Part shown: positions 42,994 to 54,285 of the stretch, piece by piece
Layout of the letters: each line of letters starts with the position of its first letter
Position numbering within the stretch: position 1 is the first letter of the stretch
Source of the DNA: Porticoccus hydrocarbonoclasticus MCTG13d
GTDB taxonomy: Bacteria; Pseudomonadota; Gammaproteobacteria; Pseudomonadales; Porticoccaceae
Direction of reading: 5' to 3'
DNA length: 64,000 bases
Assembly: GCF_000744735.1 (NCBI RefSeq)
Contig: NZ_JQMM01000001.1
Span: 1,550,001-1,614,000 of the forward strand
Program-made: the position numbers and the translations under genes
The notes under the pieces: model-generated
The model's input: only the letters and a program-made list of their open reading frames with translations
Told to the model about the DNA's origin: nothing
Databases searched by the model: none

Positions 42994-43311
42994 CTAAAGC
43001 CCCTTGAACCAGTCCTGAAAGTAGCTGCCTACATAGGGTATCTCGGTTTCCTTGTCGGTGATGGCACCCACAAGACTGATTATCCAGGCCACCAGCACCA
43101 GTATTGCCCAGATCATCACCAGTGAGTTGTGAATCATACTGAACACTATGTTGCCGACAAACCCGCAAATCATGATGCCGAGATACTGGCGAATATAGAA
43201 GGATGCATAACTGTCGCGTTTTTGCATGTTGAGAACCAATGCAACAATCCAGCCGATCAGGGTAATGTGCGCGATAATTGCCTTGGCCTTGCCGCTTATC
43301 TTGTCGCTCAT
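42994..43311 (-). CDS. small membrane protein, DUF4870/Tic20-like
   Basis: A 105-residue inner-membrane protein with three to four hydrophobic helices (IIAHITLIGWIVALVLN, QYLGIMICGFVGNIVFSMI, MIWAILVLVAWIISLVGAI) and the F/Y-x-R-Q-Y pattern (ASFYIRQYLG) typical of DUF4870-like proteins. Function unknown. Single gene. Confidence 0.8.
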   Translation of the reverse strand: MSDKISGKAKAIIAHITLIGWIVALVLNMQKRDSYASFYIRQYLGIMICGFVGNIVFSMIHNSLVMIWAILVLVAWIISLVGAITDKETEIPYVGSYFQDWFKGL

Positions 43312-43382
43312 AATGTCTGTCCCTTAGTGATGTTTGTGATGGTTTTCGACTGGCGACATTCTATGTATACCATTTACCTAGG

Positions 43383-43997
43383 CTACTTATGCCAACCGCC
43401 GAGATCTTTCCAGCGGTTGACGATACCACAGAACAATTCTGCCGTCTTTTCAGCGTCATAGGCTGCAGAGTGTGCCTTGTCATTGCTGAATTCTATTTCT
43501 GCTGCTTCACAGGCTCTGGCCAGCACGGTCTGTCCATAGGCAAGCCCAGCCAGTGTGGCTGTGTCAAAGCAGGAAAATGGGTGGAAGGGGTTGCGCTTAA
43601 TGCCATTTCTTTCAACAGCTGCGTTGACAAATCCAAGGTCAAAATGCGCGTTGTGTGCCACCATCACAGCGCGGCTGCAGTGTGCGTCCTTTACTGCATT
43701 GCGAATAGGCTGAAACAGGGCTCTCAAGGCCTCATTTTCTTCCAGCGCCATCCGGTAGGGGTCATTGATGTCGATGCCGGTGAAGTTCAGGGCGGCCTGC
43801 TCGACGTTGGCCCCTTCAAACGGGATCACCGCATGATAGATAATCTCGCTGGGCATGAGGATGCCATCTTCATCCATGGCCAGTGTCACAGCGGCCATTT
43901 CCAGCAACGCGTCGGTAGCGGCGTTAAACCCGCCGGTCTCTACATCGATGACCACGGGGAGAAAGCCTCTGAAACGATCCGAGATGGGCGGGTGCAT
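43383..43997 (-). CDS. rnt: ribonuclease T
   Basis: DEDDh 3'-5' exoribonuclease that trims tRNA and other stable RNA ends. Residues seen are [21 protein letters not shown] (first Asp and Glu), [17 protein letters not shown] (second Asp) and [17 protein letters not shown] with the catalytic His and last Asp. The start [14 protein letters not shown] lies just after the pyrC stop; [10 protein letters not shown] at 44015, slightly overlapping pyrC, is also possible. It is coupled to pyrC. Confidence 0.94.
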   Translation of the reverse strand: MHPPISDRFRGFLPVVIDVETGGFNAATDALLEMAAVTLAMDEDGILMPSEIIYHAVIPFEGANVEQAALNFTGIDINDPYRMALEENEALRALFQPIRNAVKDAHCSRAVMVAHNAHFDLGFVNAAVERNGIKRNPFHPFSCFDTATLAGLAYGQTVLARACEAAEIEFSNDKAHSAAYDAEKTAELFCGIVNRWKDLGGWHK

Positions 43998-43999
43998 AC

Positions 44000-45037
44000 T
44001 TAGCTGACGCTCCATTGCCTGGTTTCTCCAGCACCTAACGGTGTGAGGGTGTCGCTGCCAAAGGGCAGGCTGGTCGGACTTTGCCACGGTGAAAACTGCA
44101 GCGTGATCGTGTCAGTATTGCGGGGCATGCCATAGAAGTCTGCGCCAAAAAAACTGGCAAACCCTTCGAGCTTGTCCAGTGCATCGGCTTGGTTAAAAGC
44201 TTCGGCATAGAGTTCGAGAGCGGCATGATTGGAATAACAACCGGCACAGCCGCAGGCAGTTTCCTTGCGATGAGTGCTGTGGGGCGCCGAATCAGTGCCC
44301 AGAAAAAAACTGGGGTCGCCACTGGTGGCGGCTGCAATCAATGCCTGTTGATGATGTTGCCGCTTGAGGATTGGCAGGCAGTAGTAGTGTGGTCTGACTC
44401 CACCCGCGAGCAACTGATTTCGATTGAACAGCAGGTGTTGTGGCGTGATGGTGGCGGCTACTCTGGCCGATGCTTCTGCCACGAACTGGGCACCGTCCCG
44501 GGTGGTGATATGTTCTAGCACAATTTTCAGTGCGGGAAAGTTGTTGGTGAGCTTGCCGAGATGCCGATCGATAAACACCGCTTCCCGATCAAAAATATCG
44601 ACTTCAGTATCCGTGACCTCACCGTGCAGTAGCAGTGGCATGCCGATTTTTTCCATACGTGCCAGGACGGGATAGATATTGTCCAGTTGGGTAACGCCGG
44701 AGTCCGAATTGGTGGTCGCGCCGGCCGGGTAATACTTGCAGGCGACCACATGCCCCGATGCCTTGGCGCGTTCTATTTCCGCCGGGTCAGTGTTGTCGGT
44801 CAAATACAGCACCATTAAAGGTTTCCACTGACTGTCGGTTGGGCGATGGGCCATAATCCGCTCCCGGTAAGCAAGGGCTTGAGCGGTATTGAGTACCGGT
44901 GGAAGCAGATTGGGCATGACGATCGCGCGTCCAAAATATCGCGCGGCGTCTGGCACCGTATAGGCGAGCAATTGGCCGTCGCGCAAGTGCAGGTGCCAAT
45001 CATCGGGGCGGGTGATGGTTAATTGAGTCATATTCAA
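44000..45037 (-). CDS. pyrC: dihydroorotase PyrC
   Basis: Zinc amidohydrolase of pyrimidine synthesis, class II type, 345 residues. Metal ligands are in [10 protein letters not shown] near residue 15, the carboxylated lysine in [16 protein letters not shown] near 103, LLLHGEV and EHITTRDG for histidines, and [10 protein letters not shown] for the catalytic Asp. It is upstream of rnt. Confidence 0.97.
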   Translation of the reverse strand: MNMTQLTITRPDDWHLHLRDGQLLAYTVPDAARYFGRAIVMPNLLPPVLNTAQALAYRERIMAHRPTDSQWKPLMVLYLTDNTDPAEIERAKASGHVVACKYYPAGATTNSDSGVTQLDNIYPVLARMEKIGMPLLLHGEVTDTEVDIFDREAVFIDRHLGKLTNNFPALKIVLEHITTRDGAQFVAEASARVAATITPQHLLFNRNQLLAGGVRPHYYCLPILKRQHHQQALIAAATSGDPSFFLGTDSAPHSTHRKETACGCAGCYSNHAALELYAEAFNQADALDKLEGFASFFGADFYGMPRNTDTITLQFSPWQSPTSLPFGSDTLTPLGAGETRQWSVS

Positions 45038-45259
45038 GTTGGCTGCTACAGGTGGTCATTCAATCAATCAATGCTACCGGAATCGTTGCTGGCTTAACAG
45101 AAGAAACGAGGGGATCCTGTGCCTGTCAGTGGATTAAGTATTTCGACTCAGGATCAGGGTAATTCGGCAGAGCCTGCCCTGTTCACTGTGAAACTACCTG
45201 CTTAAGGATTAGAATAGTGCCCACTTTTATCCCACAAAATACCAATCAGGAGTCATGTC

Positions 45260-46483
45260 GTGTCCGACATTAAAAAAGTTGTTTTAGCCTATTCGGGGGG
45301 GCTGGATACCTCGGTTATTGTCAAATGGTTACAGGAAACCTATTGCTGTGAAGTCGTCACATTTACTGCGGATATCGGTCAGGGAGAAGAGGTGGAACCG
45401 GCCCGCGCCAAAGCGGCGGCGCTGGGTGTGAAAGAAATCTATGTGGACGATCTTCGCGAGGAGTATGTTCGTGACTATGTGTTCCCGATGTTTCGTGCCA
45501 ACACCATCTACGAAGGGGAATACCTGCTGGGGACATCAATTGCCCGGCCTCTGATTGCCAAGCGGTTGATTGAGATTGCCAACGAAACCGGTGCGGATGC
45601 GATTTCTCACGGTGCGACCGGTAAGGGAAATGATCAGGTGCGTTTTGAGCTCGGTGCTTATGCTCTAAAACCCGGCATCAAGGTGATTGCCCCCTGGCGG
45701 GAGTGGGATCTGACATCCCGTGAAAAACTGATGGGCTACTGTGAACAGCACAATATTCCGGTAGATTTTTCTACCAAGAAGAAAAAATCCCCTTATTCAA
45801 TGGATGCCAATTTGCTGCATATTTCCTATGAGGGGGGTAATCTTGAAGATCCCTGGTGGGAGCCTGAAGAGGATATGTGGCGCTGGAGTGTCTCTCCCGA
45901 AAAGGCACCTGACCAGCCTACCTATGTCGAACTCACCTATGAAAAGGGCGATATTGTTGCAATTGATGATCAACCCATGACACCGGCTACAGTACTTGCT
46001 CACCTCAATAAATTGGGCGGCGACAATGGGATTGGTCGACTAGACTTGGTTGAGAACCGCTACGTGGGTATGAAATCACGCGGCTGCTATGAAACACCGG
46101 GCGGGACTATTATGTTGCGGGCGCATCGGGCCATTGAATCACTCACCCTGGATCGTGAAGTGGCGCATTTGAAAGATGCATTAATGCCCAAATATGCCGA
46201 GACGATTTACAACGGCTACTGGTGGTCCCCGGAACGCAAGATGTTGCAGGTGATGATTGATGAAACGCAACACGTGGTAAACGGCAAGGTGCGTGTGAAG
46301 CTTTATAAAGGTAATGTCACTGTGGTGGGTCGTCAGTCTGATGACAGCCTTTTTGATGAGAAAATTGCCACCTTCGAAGATGATGCCGGGGCCTATGATC
46401 AGAAGGATGCAGAGGGTTTTATCAAGCTGAATGCATTGCGTTTGCGGATTGCCGCCAACAAAAATCGCAAGATGGATTCCTGA
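45260..46483 (+). CDS. argG: argininosuccinate synthase ArgG
   Basis: Joins citrulline and aspartate with ATP. Its 407 residues show the PP-loop [35 protein letters not shown], and IAPWREWD. The start is GTG at 45260, with AGGAGT upstream. About 220 bp of leader precede it; no certain ArgR site was found by eye. Confidence 0.97.
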   Translation: MSDIKKVVLAYSGGLDTSVIVKWLQETYCCEVVTFTADIGQGEEVEPARAKAAALGVKEIYVDDLREEYVRDYVFPMFRANTIYEGEYLLGTSIARPLIAKRLIEIANETGADAISHGATGKGNDQVRFELGAYALKPGIKVIAPWREWDLTSREKLMGYCEQHNIPVDFSTKKKKSPYSMDANLLHISYEGGNLEDPWWEPEEDMWRWSVSPEKAPDQPTYVELTYEKGDIVAIDDQPMTPATVLAHLNKLGGDNGIGRLDLVENRYVGMKSRGCYETPGGTIMLRAHRAIESLTLDREVAHLKDALMPKYAETIYNGYWWSPERKMLQVMIDETQHVVNGKVRVKLYKGNVTVVGRQSDDSLFDEKIATFEDDAGAYDQKDAEGFIKLNALRLRIAANKNRKMDS

Positions 46484-46499
46484 CTGCCACCTGTTCGAG

Positions 46500-46513
46500 T
46501 TGATGCAAATCAA
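46500..46513 (+). promoter_or_regulatory. FNR/ANR box upstream of ccoN
   Basis: TTGATGCAAATCAA is a perfect match to the FNR/ANR consensus TTGAT-N4-ATCAA. It is 105 bp before the ccoN start codon, a suitable position for oxygen-limited activation of the high-affinity oxidase. Confidence 0.88.
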
Positions 46514-46617
46514 TATCAGTGTGGGTGGGTTTAGGGAATAATACGCAGGGAGTAGTTTAGGGAGTTGAAGGCTACTCTCATGGGTTCCAAAGAATGGATT
46601 AATGACGAGAAAATGCA

Positions 46618-48063
46618 ATGAGTAGCAATGTCGCAAGCACCGGTGGCCAGCCGGAATACAATATCAGGGTGGTCAAACAGTTTGCCATCATGACTGTGGT
46701 CTGGGGGATCGTCGGGATGCTGGTGGGGGTATTTATCGCCGCTGAGCTGATCTGGCCAGGTCTGAATTTTAATCAGTCATGGCTTCACTTTGGGCGACTT
46801 CGTCCGCTCCATACCAATGCGGTTATTTTTGCCTTCGGTGGTAGTGCGCTGTTTGCCTCCGCCTACCATGTGGTGCAGCGAACCTGTCAGGCAAGACTGT
46901 TTGGCGGTTGGCTGATAGGGTTTACCTTCTGGGGCTGGCAGGCGGTAATTGTCGCCGCCGCGATTACACTGCCTCTGGGGCTGACCACCTCGAAAGAGTA
47001 CGCGGAGCTGGAGTGGCCGATCGATATCCTGATCACGTTGGTCTGGGTGGCGTTTGCGGTGGTTTTTTTCGGCACCATCATGAAACGCCGCACCAAACAC
47101 ATCTACGTGGCCAACTGGTTTTTTGGGGCCTTTATCATCACGATTGCCGTGTTACACCTCGGCAACAGTGCCGCCATCCCGGTTACAGCGTTCAAATCCT
47201 ATTCGGCTTACGCCGGTACAATCGATGCGATGGTTCAATGGTGGTACGGCCATAACGCAGTAGGATTTTTCCTGACGGCGGGCTTCCTGGGCATGATGTA
47301 CTACTTTGTCCCGAAACAGGCGGGTCGGCCAATATATTCCTATCGTCTCTCGATCGTGCATTTCTGGGCGTTGATTGCCGTCTACATTTGGGCTGGTCCT
47401 CACCACCTCCATTACTCGGCTTTGCCCGACTGGGTTCAGAGCCTGGGAATGGTGATGTCTCTGATTCTGCTCGCTCCCTCCTGGGGTGGCATGATCAACG
47501 GCATGATGACCCTGTCCGGTGCCTGGCATAAACTCCGTTACGACCCGACCCTGCGCTTTCTGGTGGTATCACTGTCTTTTTACGGCATGTCGACCTTTGA
47601 AGGTCCAATGATGTCGATCAAGACAGTAAATGCACTCTCTCACAATACTGACTGGACGATTGGTCATGTTCACTCCGGTGCCCTTGGTTGGGTGGCCATG
47701 ATTTCGATTGGCATGCTCTATCACCTGATTCCAGTGCTGTATCAGCGCGCCCAGATGTACAGTGTAAAACTGATCAACCTGCACTTCTGGATGTCAACCA
47801 TTGGCACTGTGCTTTACATCGCCTCCATGTGGGTTAACGGGATCGCTCAGGGCCTGATGTGGCGGGCCTTCAACACCGATGGGACCCTGACATACAGCTT
47901 TGTTGAATCAATTGAGGCGAGCTACCCGGGTTATTACGTGCGCTTGTTGGGTGGTGTGATTTTCTTTGCCGGTATGCTGGTGATGGCCTACAACGTCTGG
48001 CGAACCATTCGTGGGGATGTTCAGCAGCGGGAAGTGACTGCTGCCGAACCCCGTACAGTCTGA
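46618..48063 (+). CDS. ccoN: cbb3-type cytochrome c oxidase subunit I CcoN
   Basis: Catalytic subunit of the cbb3 oxidase in the inner membrane, which reduces oxygen at low concentration and pumps protons. 481 residues and about 12 helices. Haem and copper ligands are visible in [42 protein letters not shown] and [16 protein letters not shown]. First gene of the ccoNOQP operon. Confidence 0.98.
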   Translation: MSSNVASTGGQPEYNIRVVKQFAIMTVVWGIVGMLVGVFIAAELIWPGLNFNQSWLHFGRLRPLHTNAVIFAFGGSALFASAYHVVQRTCQARLFGGWLIGFTFWGWQAVIVAAAITLPLGLTTSKEYAELEWPIDILITLVWVAFAVVFFGTIMKRRTKHIYVANWFFGAFIITIAVLHLGNSAAIPVTAFKSYSAYAGTIDAMVQWWYGHNAVGFFLTAGFLGMMYYFVPKQAGRPIYSYRLSIVHFWALIAVYIWAGPHHLHYSALPDWVQSLGMVMSLILLAPSWGGMINGMMTLSGAWHKLRYDPTLRFLVVSLSFYGMSTFEGPMMSIKTVNALSHNTDWTIGHVHSGALGWVAMISIGMLYHLIPVLYQRAQMYSVKLINLHFWMSTIGTVLYIASMWVNGIAQGLMWRAFNTDGTLTYSFVESIEASYPGYYVRLLGGVIFFAGMLVMAYNVWRTIRGDVQQREVTAAEPRTV

Positions 48064-48076
48064 TAGGAGAACAACA

Positions 48077-48691
48077 GTGAAACATGAGATTGTTGAAAAA
48101 AATATCGGGCTGATGATTGTGCTGATCGTGGTTGCCATCAGCTTTGGTGGTCTAACCCAGATTATTCCGCTGTTCTGGCAGAATCAAACGACGCAGCCTG
48201 TCGAAGGCCTTGAGCCGCTGGGACCATTGGCATTGGAAGGTCGTGATATTTACATCCGTGAAGGCTGCCATGTGTGCCACACGCAGATGGTCAGGCCGTT
48301 GCGTGCTGAAACCGAGCGTTATGGCCACTATTCTGTCGCGGGTGAGCATGTTTACGAGCATCCTTTCCTCTGGGGCTCCAAACGCACTGGCCCCGATTTG
48401 GCGCGGGTTGGTGGCCGCTATAGTGATGACTGGCAGCGGGCCCACCTCTATAACCCGAGGGATGTGGTACCTGAGTCAAACATGCCGGCATTCCCCTGGC
48501 TGTTTGAAAATACGCTAACTGGTAAAGATACTGCGGCCAAAATGAAGGCATTGAAAACAGTTGGCGTACCCTATTCAGATGAGGATATCGCCAATGCCGC
48601 AGCACCTTTTGCCAGCGGTGAGGTGAAGGAAATTGATGCGCTGGTGGTGTACCTCCAGCAACTAGGCACACTTTTGACGCAGAAACGCTAA
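48077..48691 (+). CDS. ccoO: cbb3 oxidase subunit II CcoO
   Basis: A membrane-anchored monohaem cytochrome c (204 residues). One N-terminal helix ([16 protein letters not shown]) is followed by the haem site [14 protein letters not shown] near residue 62 and the distal methionine in [12 protein letters not shown]. It passes electrons from CcoP to CcoN. Its stop overlaps the ccoQ start by one base. Confidence 0.98.
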   Translation: MKHEIVEKNIGLMIVLIVVAISFGGLTQIIPLFWQNQTTQPVEGLEPLGPLALEGRDIYIREGCHVCHTQMVRPLRAETERYGHYSVAGEHVYEHPFLWGSKRTGPDLARVGGRYSDDWQRAHLYNPRDVVPESNMPAFPWLFENTLTGKDTAAKMKALKTVGVPYSDEDIANAAAPFASGEVKEIDALVVYLQQLGTLLTQKR

Positions 48692-48855
48692 TGGATCAGG
48701 GCACATTACAAGGTATCGGCACCATACTCACCATGATCGCTTTTCTCGGGGTCTGTTGGTGGGCTTACAGTGGCCGCAAGAAAAAAGATTTTGATGAGGC
48801 GGCACAACTACCCTTTGTTGATGACACCAAATCTTCTCAGGATGAAGATAAGTAG
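48691..48855 (+). CDS. ccoQ: cbb3 oxidase small subunit CcoQ
   Basis: A 54-residue protein: one membrane helix (GIGTILTMIAFLGVCWWAYS) followed by a charged tail starting GRKKKDFDEAAQLPF. This is the standard CcoQ form, which stabilises the oxidase. The start ATG shares a base with the ccoO stop (TAATG), and ccoP begins 14 bp after its TAG. Confidence 0.95.
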   Translation: MDQGTLQGIGTILTMIAFLGVCWWAYSGRKKKDFDEAAQLPFVDDTKSSQDEDK

Positions 48856-48869
48856 AGGCACGAGCTGAC

Positions 48870-49769
48870 ATGAGTACCTTCTGGAGTATCTGGATTATCG
48901 TATTTACCGCAATCACCATTGTCGGTTGTACATGGTTGTTGTTCGCCAATCGCAAGGTTGAAGTTTCCGATGACACCAAAGAGGGCGAGTCCCCAAAAAC
49001 AGGCCATGTTTACGACGGTATCGAGGAGTATGACAATCCTCTGCCAGGCTGGTGGTTCAAGATGTTCGTGGGCACCGTCGTATTCGGGGTCATCTATCTG
49101 GTGCTGTATCCAGGGCTGGGAAACTTTGGTGGTGTACTCGGCTGGACACAGGTGGGCCAGTGGGAAGAAGAGGTGGCCGAGGCAGAGGCGAAGTATGCGC
49201 CACTCTATGAGCAGTACAGTGAAACGCCGGTTGAGGAGCTGATTGCCAACCCCGAGGCCATGAAAATGAGCCGTCGTCTGTTCAATAATAACTGTGCGGT
49301 TTGCCATGGTTCCGATGGCAGGGGCAGCTATGGTTTTCCCAACCTGGCTGACAGTGACTGGCTCTATGGCGGCAGCGCGGAAGATATCAAGACTACGCTA
49401 GTCAATGGGCGGCAGGGCGCCATGCCGGCTCTGGGAGGTGCGCTGGGAGAGGAAGGCGTGGATAAAGTCGCCGAATATGTGTTCAAAATCAGTGGCCGCG
49501 AGCATGATACAGAGAAAGCCGAGGCCGGTGGCCAATTATTCGCCACCTATTGTGTAGCCTGCCATGGTACGGATGGTACTGGTAACAAGATGTTGGGAGC
49601 ACCCAATCTGACGGATGGTATCTGGTTGTACGGTGGCTCCCCCACACTTGTTCGTCATACTATTCGCAATGGTCGAAACGGTAACATGCCTGCACAGGCC
49701 GACAAGCTAAAGGCAGAAAAAATACATCTGTTGACGGCGTATGTGTACAGCTTATCCAAAAACCAATAA
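48870..49769 (+). CDS. ccoP: cbb3 oxidase subunit III CcoP
   Basis: A dihaem cytochrome c (299 residues). Two N-terminal helices surround the typical YDGIEEYDNPLPGWWFKMF, followed by two C-x2-C-H sites, NNCAVCHGSDG near residue 140 and TYCVACHGTDG near 228, each with a downstream methionine ligand (GAMPALGG, GNMPAQAD). It receives electrons from soluble cytochromes. Confidence 0.98.
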   Translation: MSTFWSIWIIVFTAITIVGCTWLLFANRKVEVSDDTKEGESPKTGHVYDGIEEYDNPLPGWWFKMFVGTVVFGVIYLVLYPGLGNFGGVLGWTQVGQWEEEVAEAEAKYAPLYEQYSETPVEELIANPEAMKMSRRLFNNNCAVCHGSDGRGSYGFPNLADSDWLYGGSAEDIKTTLVNGRQGAMPALGGALGEEGVDKVAEYVFKISGREHDTEKAEAGGQLFATYCVACHGTDGTGNKMLGAPNLTDGIWLYGGSPTLVRHTIRNGRNGNMPAQADKLKAEKIHLLTAYVYSLSKNQ

Positions 49770-49806
49770 CGTTTGAGGATTTGCCTAACGGGAGTGTCAA
49801 AATTAA

Positions 49807-51234
49807 ATGACGGGTGAACAAGAGCCGGAAAAAAAAACCGGCAACCGGTCCTCAGAGGAAGTTATCCGGGTTCTTGATCTCTATGAAACGAGAGAAAAAA
49901 TTCAGACCCGTCAGCTTCCTGGATTCTATCGAAATCTGCAGCGCTGGACATGGCTGCCGATGCTCAGTGGCTATTTCCTGCTTCCCTGGATAAATCTGGA
50001 TGGCCGTCAGGCCATCTGGTTTGACTTGCCGGCCCGCCAGTTTCATATTTTCTGGATCACTTTCTGGCCCCAGGACTTCATGTTGTTGGCCTGGGCGCTG
50101 ATTATCTCGGCGTTTGCCCTGTTTACCGTGACGGTTCTGGTAGGTCGGGTGTGGTGTGGGTTTTCCTGCCCCCAAACCGTCTGGACCATGATCTTCATGT
50201 ACATTGAGGATTGGTGTGAGGGTGACCGCAACCAGCGCATCAAACTGGACAGAGCGCCCTGGCATAGCCAGAAAATCCTGCGCCGGGGCAGTAAGCTCTT
50301 GCTGTGGGGGTTGGTGGCATTTGTTACCGGTTTGACGTTTGTGGGTTATTTTAATCCGATCCGACAGCTGGTTCCTGAACTCTTTACCTTCTCGGCACAT
50401 CCGGCGGCTGTCTTCTGGACGTTTTTTTTCTCGGTGATGACCTACATGAATGCGGGTTTTCTCCGGGAGCAGGTCTGCAAATACATGTGCCCCTACGCCC
50501 GCTTTCAGTCGGTCATGTTCGATCAGGATACCCTGGTGGTCTCCTATGATGAGAAGCGGGGCGAGCCCCGTGGTGCCCGACGGAAAGACGAAGACTACCG
50601 GGCAGCAGGCAAGGGTGACTGTGTTGATTGTTCCTTATGCGTACAGGTCTGCCCCACGGGAATTGATATTCGCGATGGGCTTCAGTACGAGTGCATAGAC
50701 TGCGGTCTTTGTATTGATGCCTGCAACACAGTCATGGATAAAATGGGTTACGAACCGGGTTTGATTCGCTTTACCACGGAACATGCCATGGAATACGGCA
50801 AGACCAGTATTCTGCGGCCCCGTTTTATCGGCTATGCCGTCGCGCTGGCTCTAATGGTGTCAGCCTTCAGCTACACTATTATGACGCGTGTTCCATTGGG
50901 TGTAGATGTCATTCGCGATAGGAATGTTCTCTATCGTGAAACCACTCAAGGGTTGGTCGAAAATATCTATACACTGAAGATCAACAATATGGATACGCGT
51001 GATCACAGCTATAGCATCGAGGTGACTGGCGACTACCCGTTTAACTACCTCGGCAAGGATGTGGTCAATGTCAGGGAAGGAGAGGTGTTGAGTATGCCTG
51101 TCAGAATCGAGCTTGATCCAGGTTTGATGGATGTTCCCAACACGGATGTTATCTTCGTTGTTGAGGCGATTGATAGTGAAGTTATTCACGCACGTCAGGA
51201 AAGCCGCTTTATTGGCCCGCGTTTGCAGCGCTAG
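49807..51234 (+). CDS. ccoG: cbb3 oxidase accessory protein CcoG
   Basis: A 475-residue membrane ferredoxin with about five helices, two 4Fe-4S motifs (CVDCSLCVQVCPTGIDI and CIDCGLCIDACN) and an extra WCGFSCPQTVWT segment. CcoG-type proteins are proposed to reduce copper during oxidase assembly. It follows ccoP by 37 bp and starts the ccoGHIS assembly set. Confidence 0.96.
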   Translation: MTGEQEPEKKTGNRSSEEVIRVLDLYETREKIQTRQLPGFYRNLQRWTWLPMLSGYFLLPWINLDGRQAIWFDLPARQFHIFWITFWPQDFMLLAWALIISAFALFTVTVLVGRVWCGFSCPQTVWTMIFMYIEDWCEGDRNQRIKLDRAPWHSQKILRRGSKLLLWGLVAFVTGLTFVGYFNPIRQLVPELFTFSAHPAAVFWTFFFSVMTYMNAGFLREQVCKYMCPYARFQSVMFDQDTLVVSYDEKRGEPRGARRKDEDYRAAGKGDCVDCSLCVQVCPTGIDIRDGLQYECIDCGLCIDACNTVMDKMGYEPGLIRFTTEHAMEYGKTSILRPRFIGYAVALALMVSAFSYTIMTRVPLGVDVIRDRNVLYRETTQGLVENIYTLKINNMDTRDHSYSIEVTGDYPFNYLGKDVVNVREGEVLSMPVRIELDPGLMDVPNTDVIFVVEAIDSEVIHARQESRFIGPRLQR

Positions 51235-51297
51235 TTGTTTCTGAAACATTTTCCGACAGAGTATTTCCGCCCATAGTCAGCGTCTGAGGACATAGCC

Positions 51298-51807
51298 TTG
51301 CCACTTTCAACCGACAGCAACATTCCCCCCTGGTATCGTCAATTCTGGCCATGGTTTCTAATAGCGCTACCAGGTAGCGTGGTGATCGCCAGTCTGGTGA
51401 CTGTCTATATTGCATTTTCCGGGGCCGATAGTCTGGTGGTGGATAATTACTATCGCGACGGTCTTGCCATCAATCAGGTACTGGAGCAGGACCGGCGTGC
51501 CGAAGCGTTGGGGCTCTCTGCCGAGTTGCGTCTGGATGCCACCAGTGGTGAGTTGTTTATTACTATTGATACGGTCCATCCACTACCAGAGGAGCTTGTA
51601 CTGTTGTTGTTTCATCCAACAGACTCAAAACGTGATCGCGAGATGTTGCTGACCGAGATCACTGGCGGCCACTACCGCACGGACCTCAACCAACCATTGC
51701 TATCCCGTTATTATCTGCGGGTACTACCTGAACCCGACAGGGATTGGCGGTTAGTCGGCGAGCTGGATTTTGCAACTGCAGATCAGATTATCCTGAGGGC
51801 GGAATGA
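51298..51807 (+). CDS. ccoH: cbb3 assembly protein CcoH (FixH family)
   Basis: A 169-residue membrane-anchored protein with the FixH N-terminus PPWYRQFWPWFLIALPGSVVI. The start is probably TTG at 51298, supported by GAGGA upstream and the family alignment; no ATG fits. Required for stable cbb3 assembly. It overlaps ccoI by 4 bp. Confidence 0.93.
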   Translation: MPLSTDSNIPPWYRQFWPWFLIALPGSVVIASLVTVYIAFSGADSLVVDNYYRDGLAINQVLEQDRRAEALGLSAELRLDATSGELFITIDTVHPLPEELVLLLFHPTDSKRDREMLLTEITGGHYRTDLNQPLLSRYYLRVLPEPDRDWRLVGELDFATADQIILRAE

Positions 51808-54245
51808 CGCCACAATCCTGTTATCACTGTGGATTGCCAGTCCCGGCCGGTACTGACTGGACCCTGGAGATACAGGGGGAGCCAAGGGCTATGTGTTGTC
51901 CAGGCTGCCTGGCCGTTGCCACAGCTATCTGTGATGGTGGGTTGGCCCGCTTTTACCAGTATCGTACGAAGAGCGCTAATCGTCCGGAAGCTCCGGGCCA
52001 GGCATCGCTGGCAGTTTATGATTTGCCTGAGGTGCAAGCTGATTACGTGGAGACTGTCGATGACAACCGACAGATTCGCCTATTGATAGGGGGTATTACC
52101 TGTACTGCCTGTGCCTGGCTGATCGAGAATCATCTGAGTAAATTGCCGGGGGTGGTTGATGTGCGGGTTAATGTCACCAGTCATCGAGCACTCATCACCT
52201 GGAATCCCGAATCACTGAAACTCAGTGAATTGCTGGAAGAACTACAGCAAATTGGTTATGACCCTCGCCCAGTCAGTGACGAGGCTATACGCCAGTTACG
52301 AAATCATGAAAATCGCCGCTTTCTGCAACGCTTGGGTATTGCCGGACTGGGGATGATGCAGGCGGGAATGGTCGCCATTGGTCTTTACGCGGGCACTTTT
52401 CAGGGGATGGAGCCCGAGTGGCAAAATTTTCTGCGATGGGTCAGCTTTATTATTGCCCTGCCGGTGGTTTTGTTCTCGGCATATCCTTTCTTTAGAGCTG
52501 CATGGTACAGCTTGCGTCAAGGCCATCTGATCATGGATGTCCCTGTCTCGCTGGCGATACTCCTCGGTTTTTCAGCCAGCTGCTGGGCTACTGTGACCCG
52601 AACGGGCGAAGTTTATTTTGACTCTATTGCCATGTTTACATTTTTTTTACTGTTGGGGCGATATTTCGAAATGCGGGTTCGCCATCGCAATGATATGCGA
52701 GCTGAATCACTCGGCCAATTGCTGCCGGTGACAGCCCGGCGATTGAACGGCAATAAAGAGGAGACGATTCCGGTCAAGTTGTTGTCCCCTGGGAACCTGA
52801 TTCGCGTTGCCGCCGGTGAAACCATTCCCTGCGATGGCGAAATTACTGAGGGTGTCAGCAGCGTGGTCGAAGCTGTTCTCACTGGCGAACAGATGCCGGT
52901 CGCTAAATCCCCCGGTGATATGGTGTCTGCCGGAACCGTCAACAGCGAGAATCCCTTGCTGATCAGCGTGTCTGCCGTTGGTCATAAGACCCGCTTGTCG
53001 GCAATTTTGCAGTTGGTTGAAAAGGCGCTCAGTGATAAACCAGCGGCGGTTGCAATGGCTGATCGGGTGGCGGGTTATTTTGTCGCTGCCGTGTTGGTTG
53101 TATCCGTCCTGGTGGCTTTTTGGTGGTGGCAGCATCAACCGGAGGAAGCTATTTGGGTTGTGCTCTCTGTGCTGGTTGTTACCTGCCCATGCGCGTTATC
53201 TTTGGCAACGCCAGCCGCTATCGCGGTGGCAACTGGCGAGTTGCGTCAGCGCGGTTTTCTGATCAGTCGAAGTCGGATGCTGGAGGTTTTGTCGCAAGTC
53301 GATCGAATTGTTTTTGACAAAACGGGCACGTTGACACTGGGTGATCTGAGTATCGTTGAGGTGATTGAGCTGGCTGACCAAAAAGAATCTGATGTGCTGG
53401 CTATCGCTGCGACCCTGGAACAGGATTCCAGGCATCCCATTGCCAGGGCTTTTGCCGGCATAGCGGTGACGGATAGGGGAACTGACGTTGTTCAGGAAGT
53501 CGGATCAGGCATTTCCGCTACGATTGATGGAAGTCGCTTTGCTATCGGTCAGCCGGACTATATCAGCAGGTTGTTTGATCTTCCCATGCCAGCTATGGCA
53601 CCAGTTGATGCAGGCCAGTTACCACTTCTTTTGGCGGAACAATCCCGGCCACTGGCCTGGATTATTTTACAGGATCAGTTGCGCTCCGGTGCGGCGTCTG
53701 CCATTCAGCAGCTGACAGCGCAGGGTCTGGAGACAGTTTTACTGAGTGGTGATCGTGTTGCAGCGGTTGAAAATATGGCGACCAAGCTGGGTATTCAGCA
53801 GTGGTTCGGGCAGCAGAGTCCAGCGGCAAAACTCGATTGGGTCAACCGCTGTCAGCAGGCCGGGCACCGGGTGCTGATGGTTGGTGATGGTATCAATGAT
53901 GTGCCTGTACTGAGCGGTGCCGATGCCTCAGTGGCACTGGGTGATGCCAGTGATTTCGCCAGAATCCATGCTGACAGTATATTGCTATCGGGCAACCTCA
54001 ATACATTGCCGGAAGTGATCGGTCTTGCCAGACGGACACGCCAGATCATTCGTCAGAATCTCACGTGGGCATTACTCTACAATCTCCTGGCATTGCCGCT
54101 GGCCGTGGCGGGAATGATTCCTCCCTGGGCGGCCGCGATTGGTATGTCTGCCAGTTCGCTATTGGTTGTGGGTAATGCCCTGCGGCTGAGTCGGCGTGGC
54201 GACGCACCCATGATGTGCTCACAACAGCCTTGTTTTGCCACGTGA
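51804..54245 (+). CDS. ccoI: copper-transporting P-type ATPase CcoI
   Basis: An 813-residue P1B-type ATPase that supplies copper to the CuB centre. It has a Cys-rich N-terminus (SCYHCGLPV, AMCCPGCLAV), a heavy-metal domain with GITCTACAWLIENHL near residue 95, the transport motif VTCPCALSLATP, the phosphorylation site DKTGTLTLGD, and VGDGINDVPVLS. The ATG at 51804 overlaps the ccoH stop and is preferred to the longer open frame. Confidence 0.96.
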   Translation: MTPQSCYHCGLPVPAGTDWTLEIQGEPRAMCCPGCLAVATAICDGGLARFYQYRTKSANRPEAPGQASLAVYDLPEVQADYVETVDDNRQIRLLIGGITCTACAWLIENHLSKLPGVVDVRVNVTSHRALITWNPESLKLSELLEELQQIGYDPRPVSDEAIRQLRNHENRRFLQRLGIAGLGMMQAGMVAIGLYAGTFQGMEPEWQNFLRWVSFIIALPVVLFSAYPFFRAAWYSLRQGHLIMDVPVSLAILLGFSASCWATVTRTGEVYFDSIAMFTFFLLLGRYFEMRVRHRNDMRAESLGQLLPVTARRLNGNKEETIPVKLLSPGNLIRVAAGETIPCDGEITEGVSSVVEAVLTGEQMPVAKSPGDMVSAGTVNSENPLLISVSAVGHKTRLSAILQLVEKALSDKPAAVAMADRVAGYFVAAVLVVSVLVAFWWWQHQPEEAIWVVLSVLVVTCPCALSLATPAAIAVATGELRQRGFLISRSRMLEVLSQVDRIVFDKTGTLTLGDLSIVEVIELADQKESDVLAIAATLEQDSRHPIARAFAGIAVTDRGTDVVQEVGSGISATIDGSRFAIGQPDYISRLFDLPMPAMAPVDAGQLPLLLAEQSRPLAWIILQDQLRSGAASAIQQLTAQGLETVLLSGDRVAAVENMATKLGIQQWFGQQSPAAKLDWVNRCQQAGHRVLMVGDGINDVPVLSGADASVALGDASDFARIHADSILLSGNLNTLPEVIGLARRTRQIIRQNLTWALLYNLLALPLAVAGMIPPWAAAIGMSASSLLVVGNALRLSRRGDAPMMCSQQPCFAT

Positions 54246-54285
54246 CGATGGCTGATACTTTTCATCTTTGGCAGGTTATAACCCA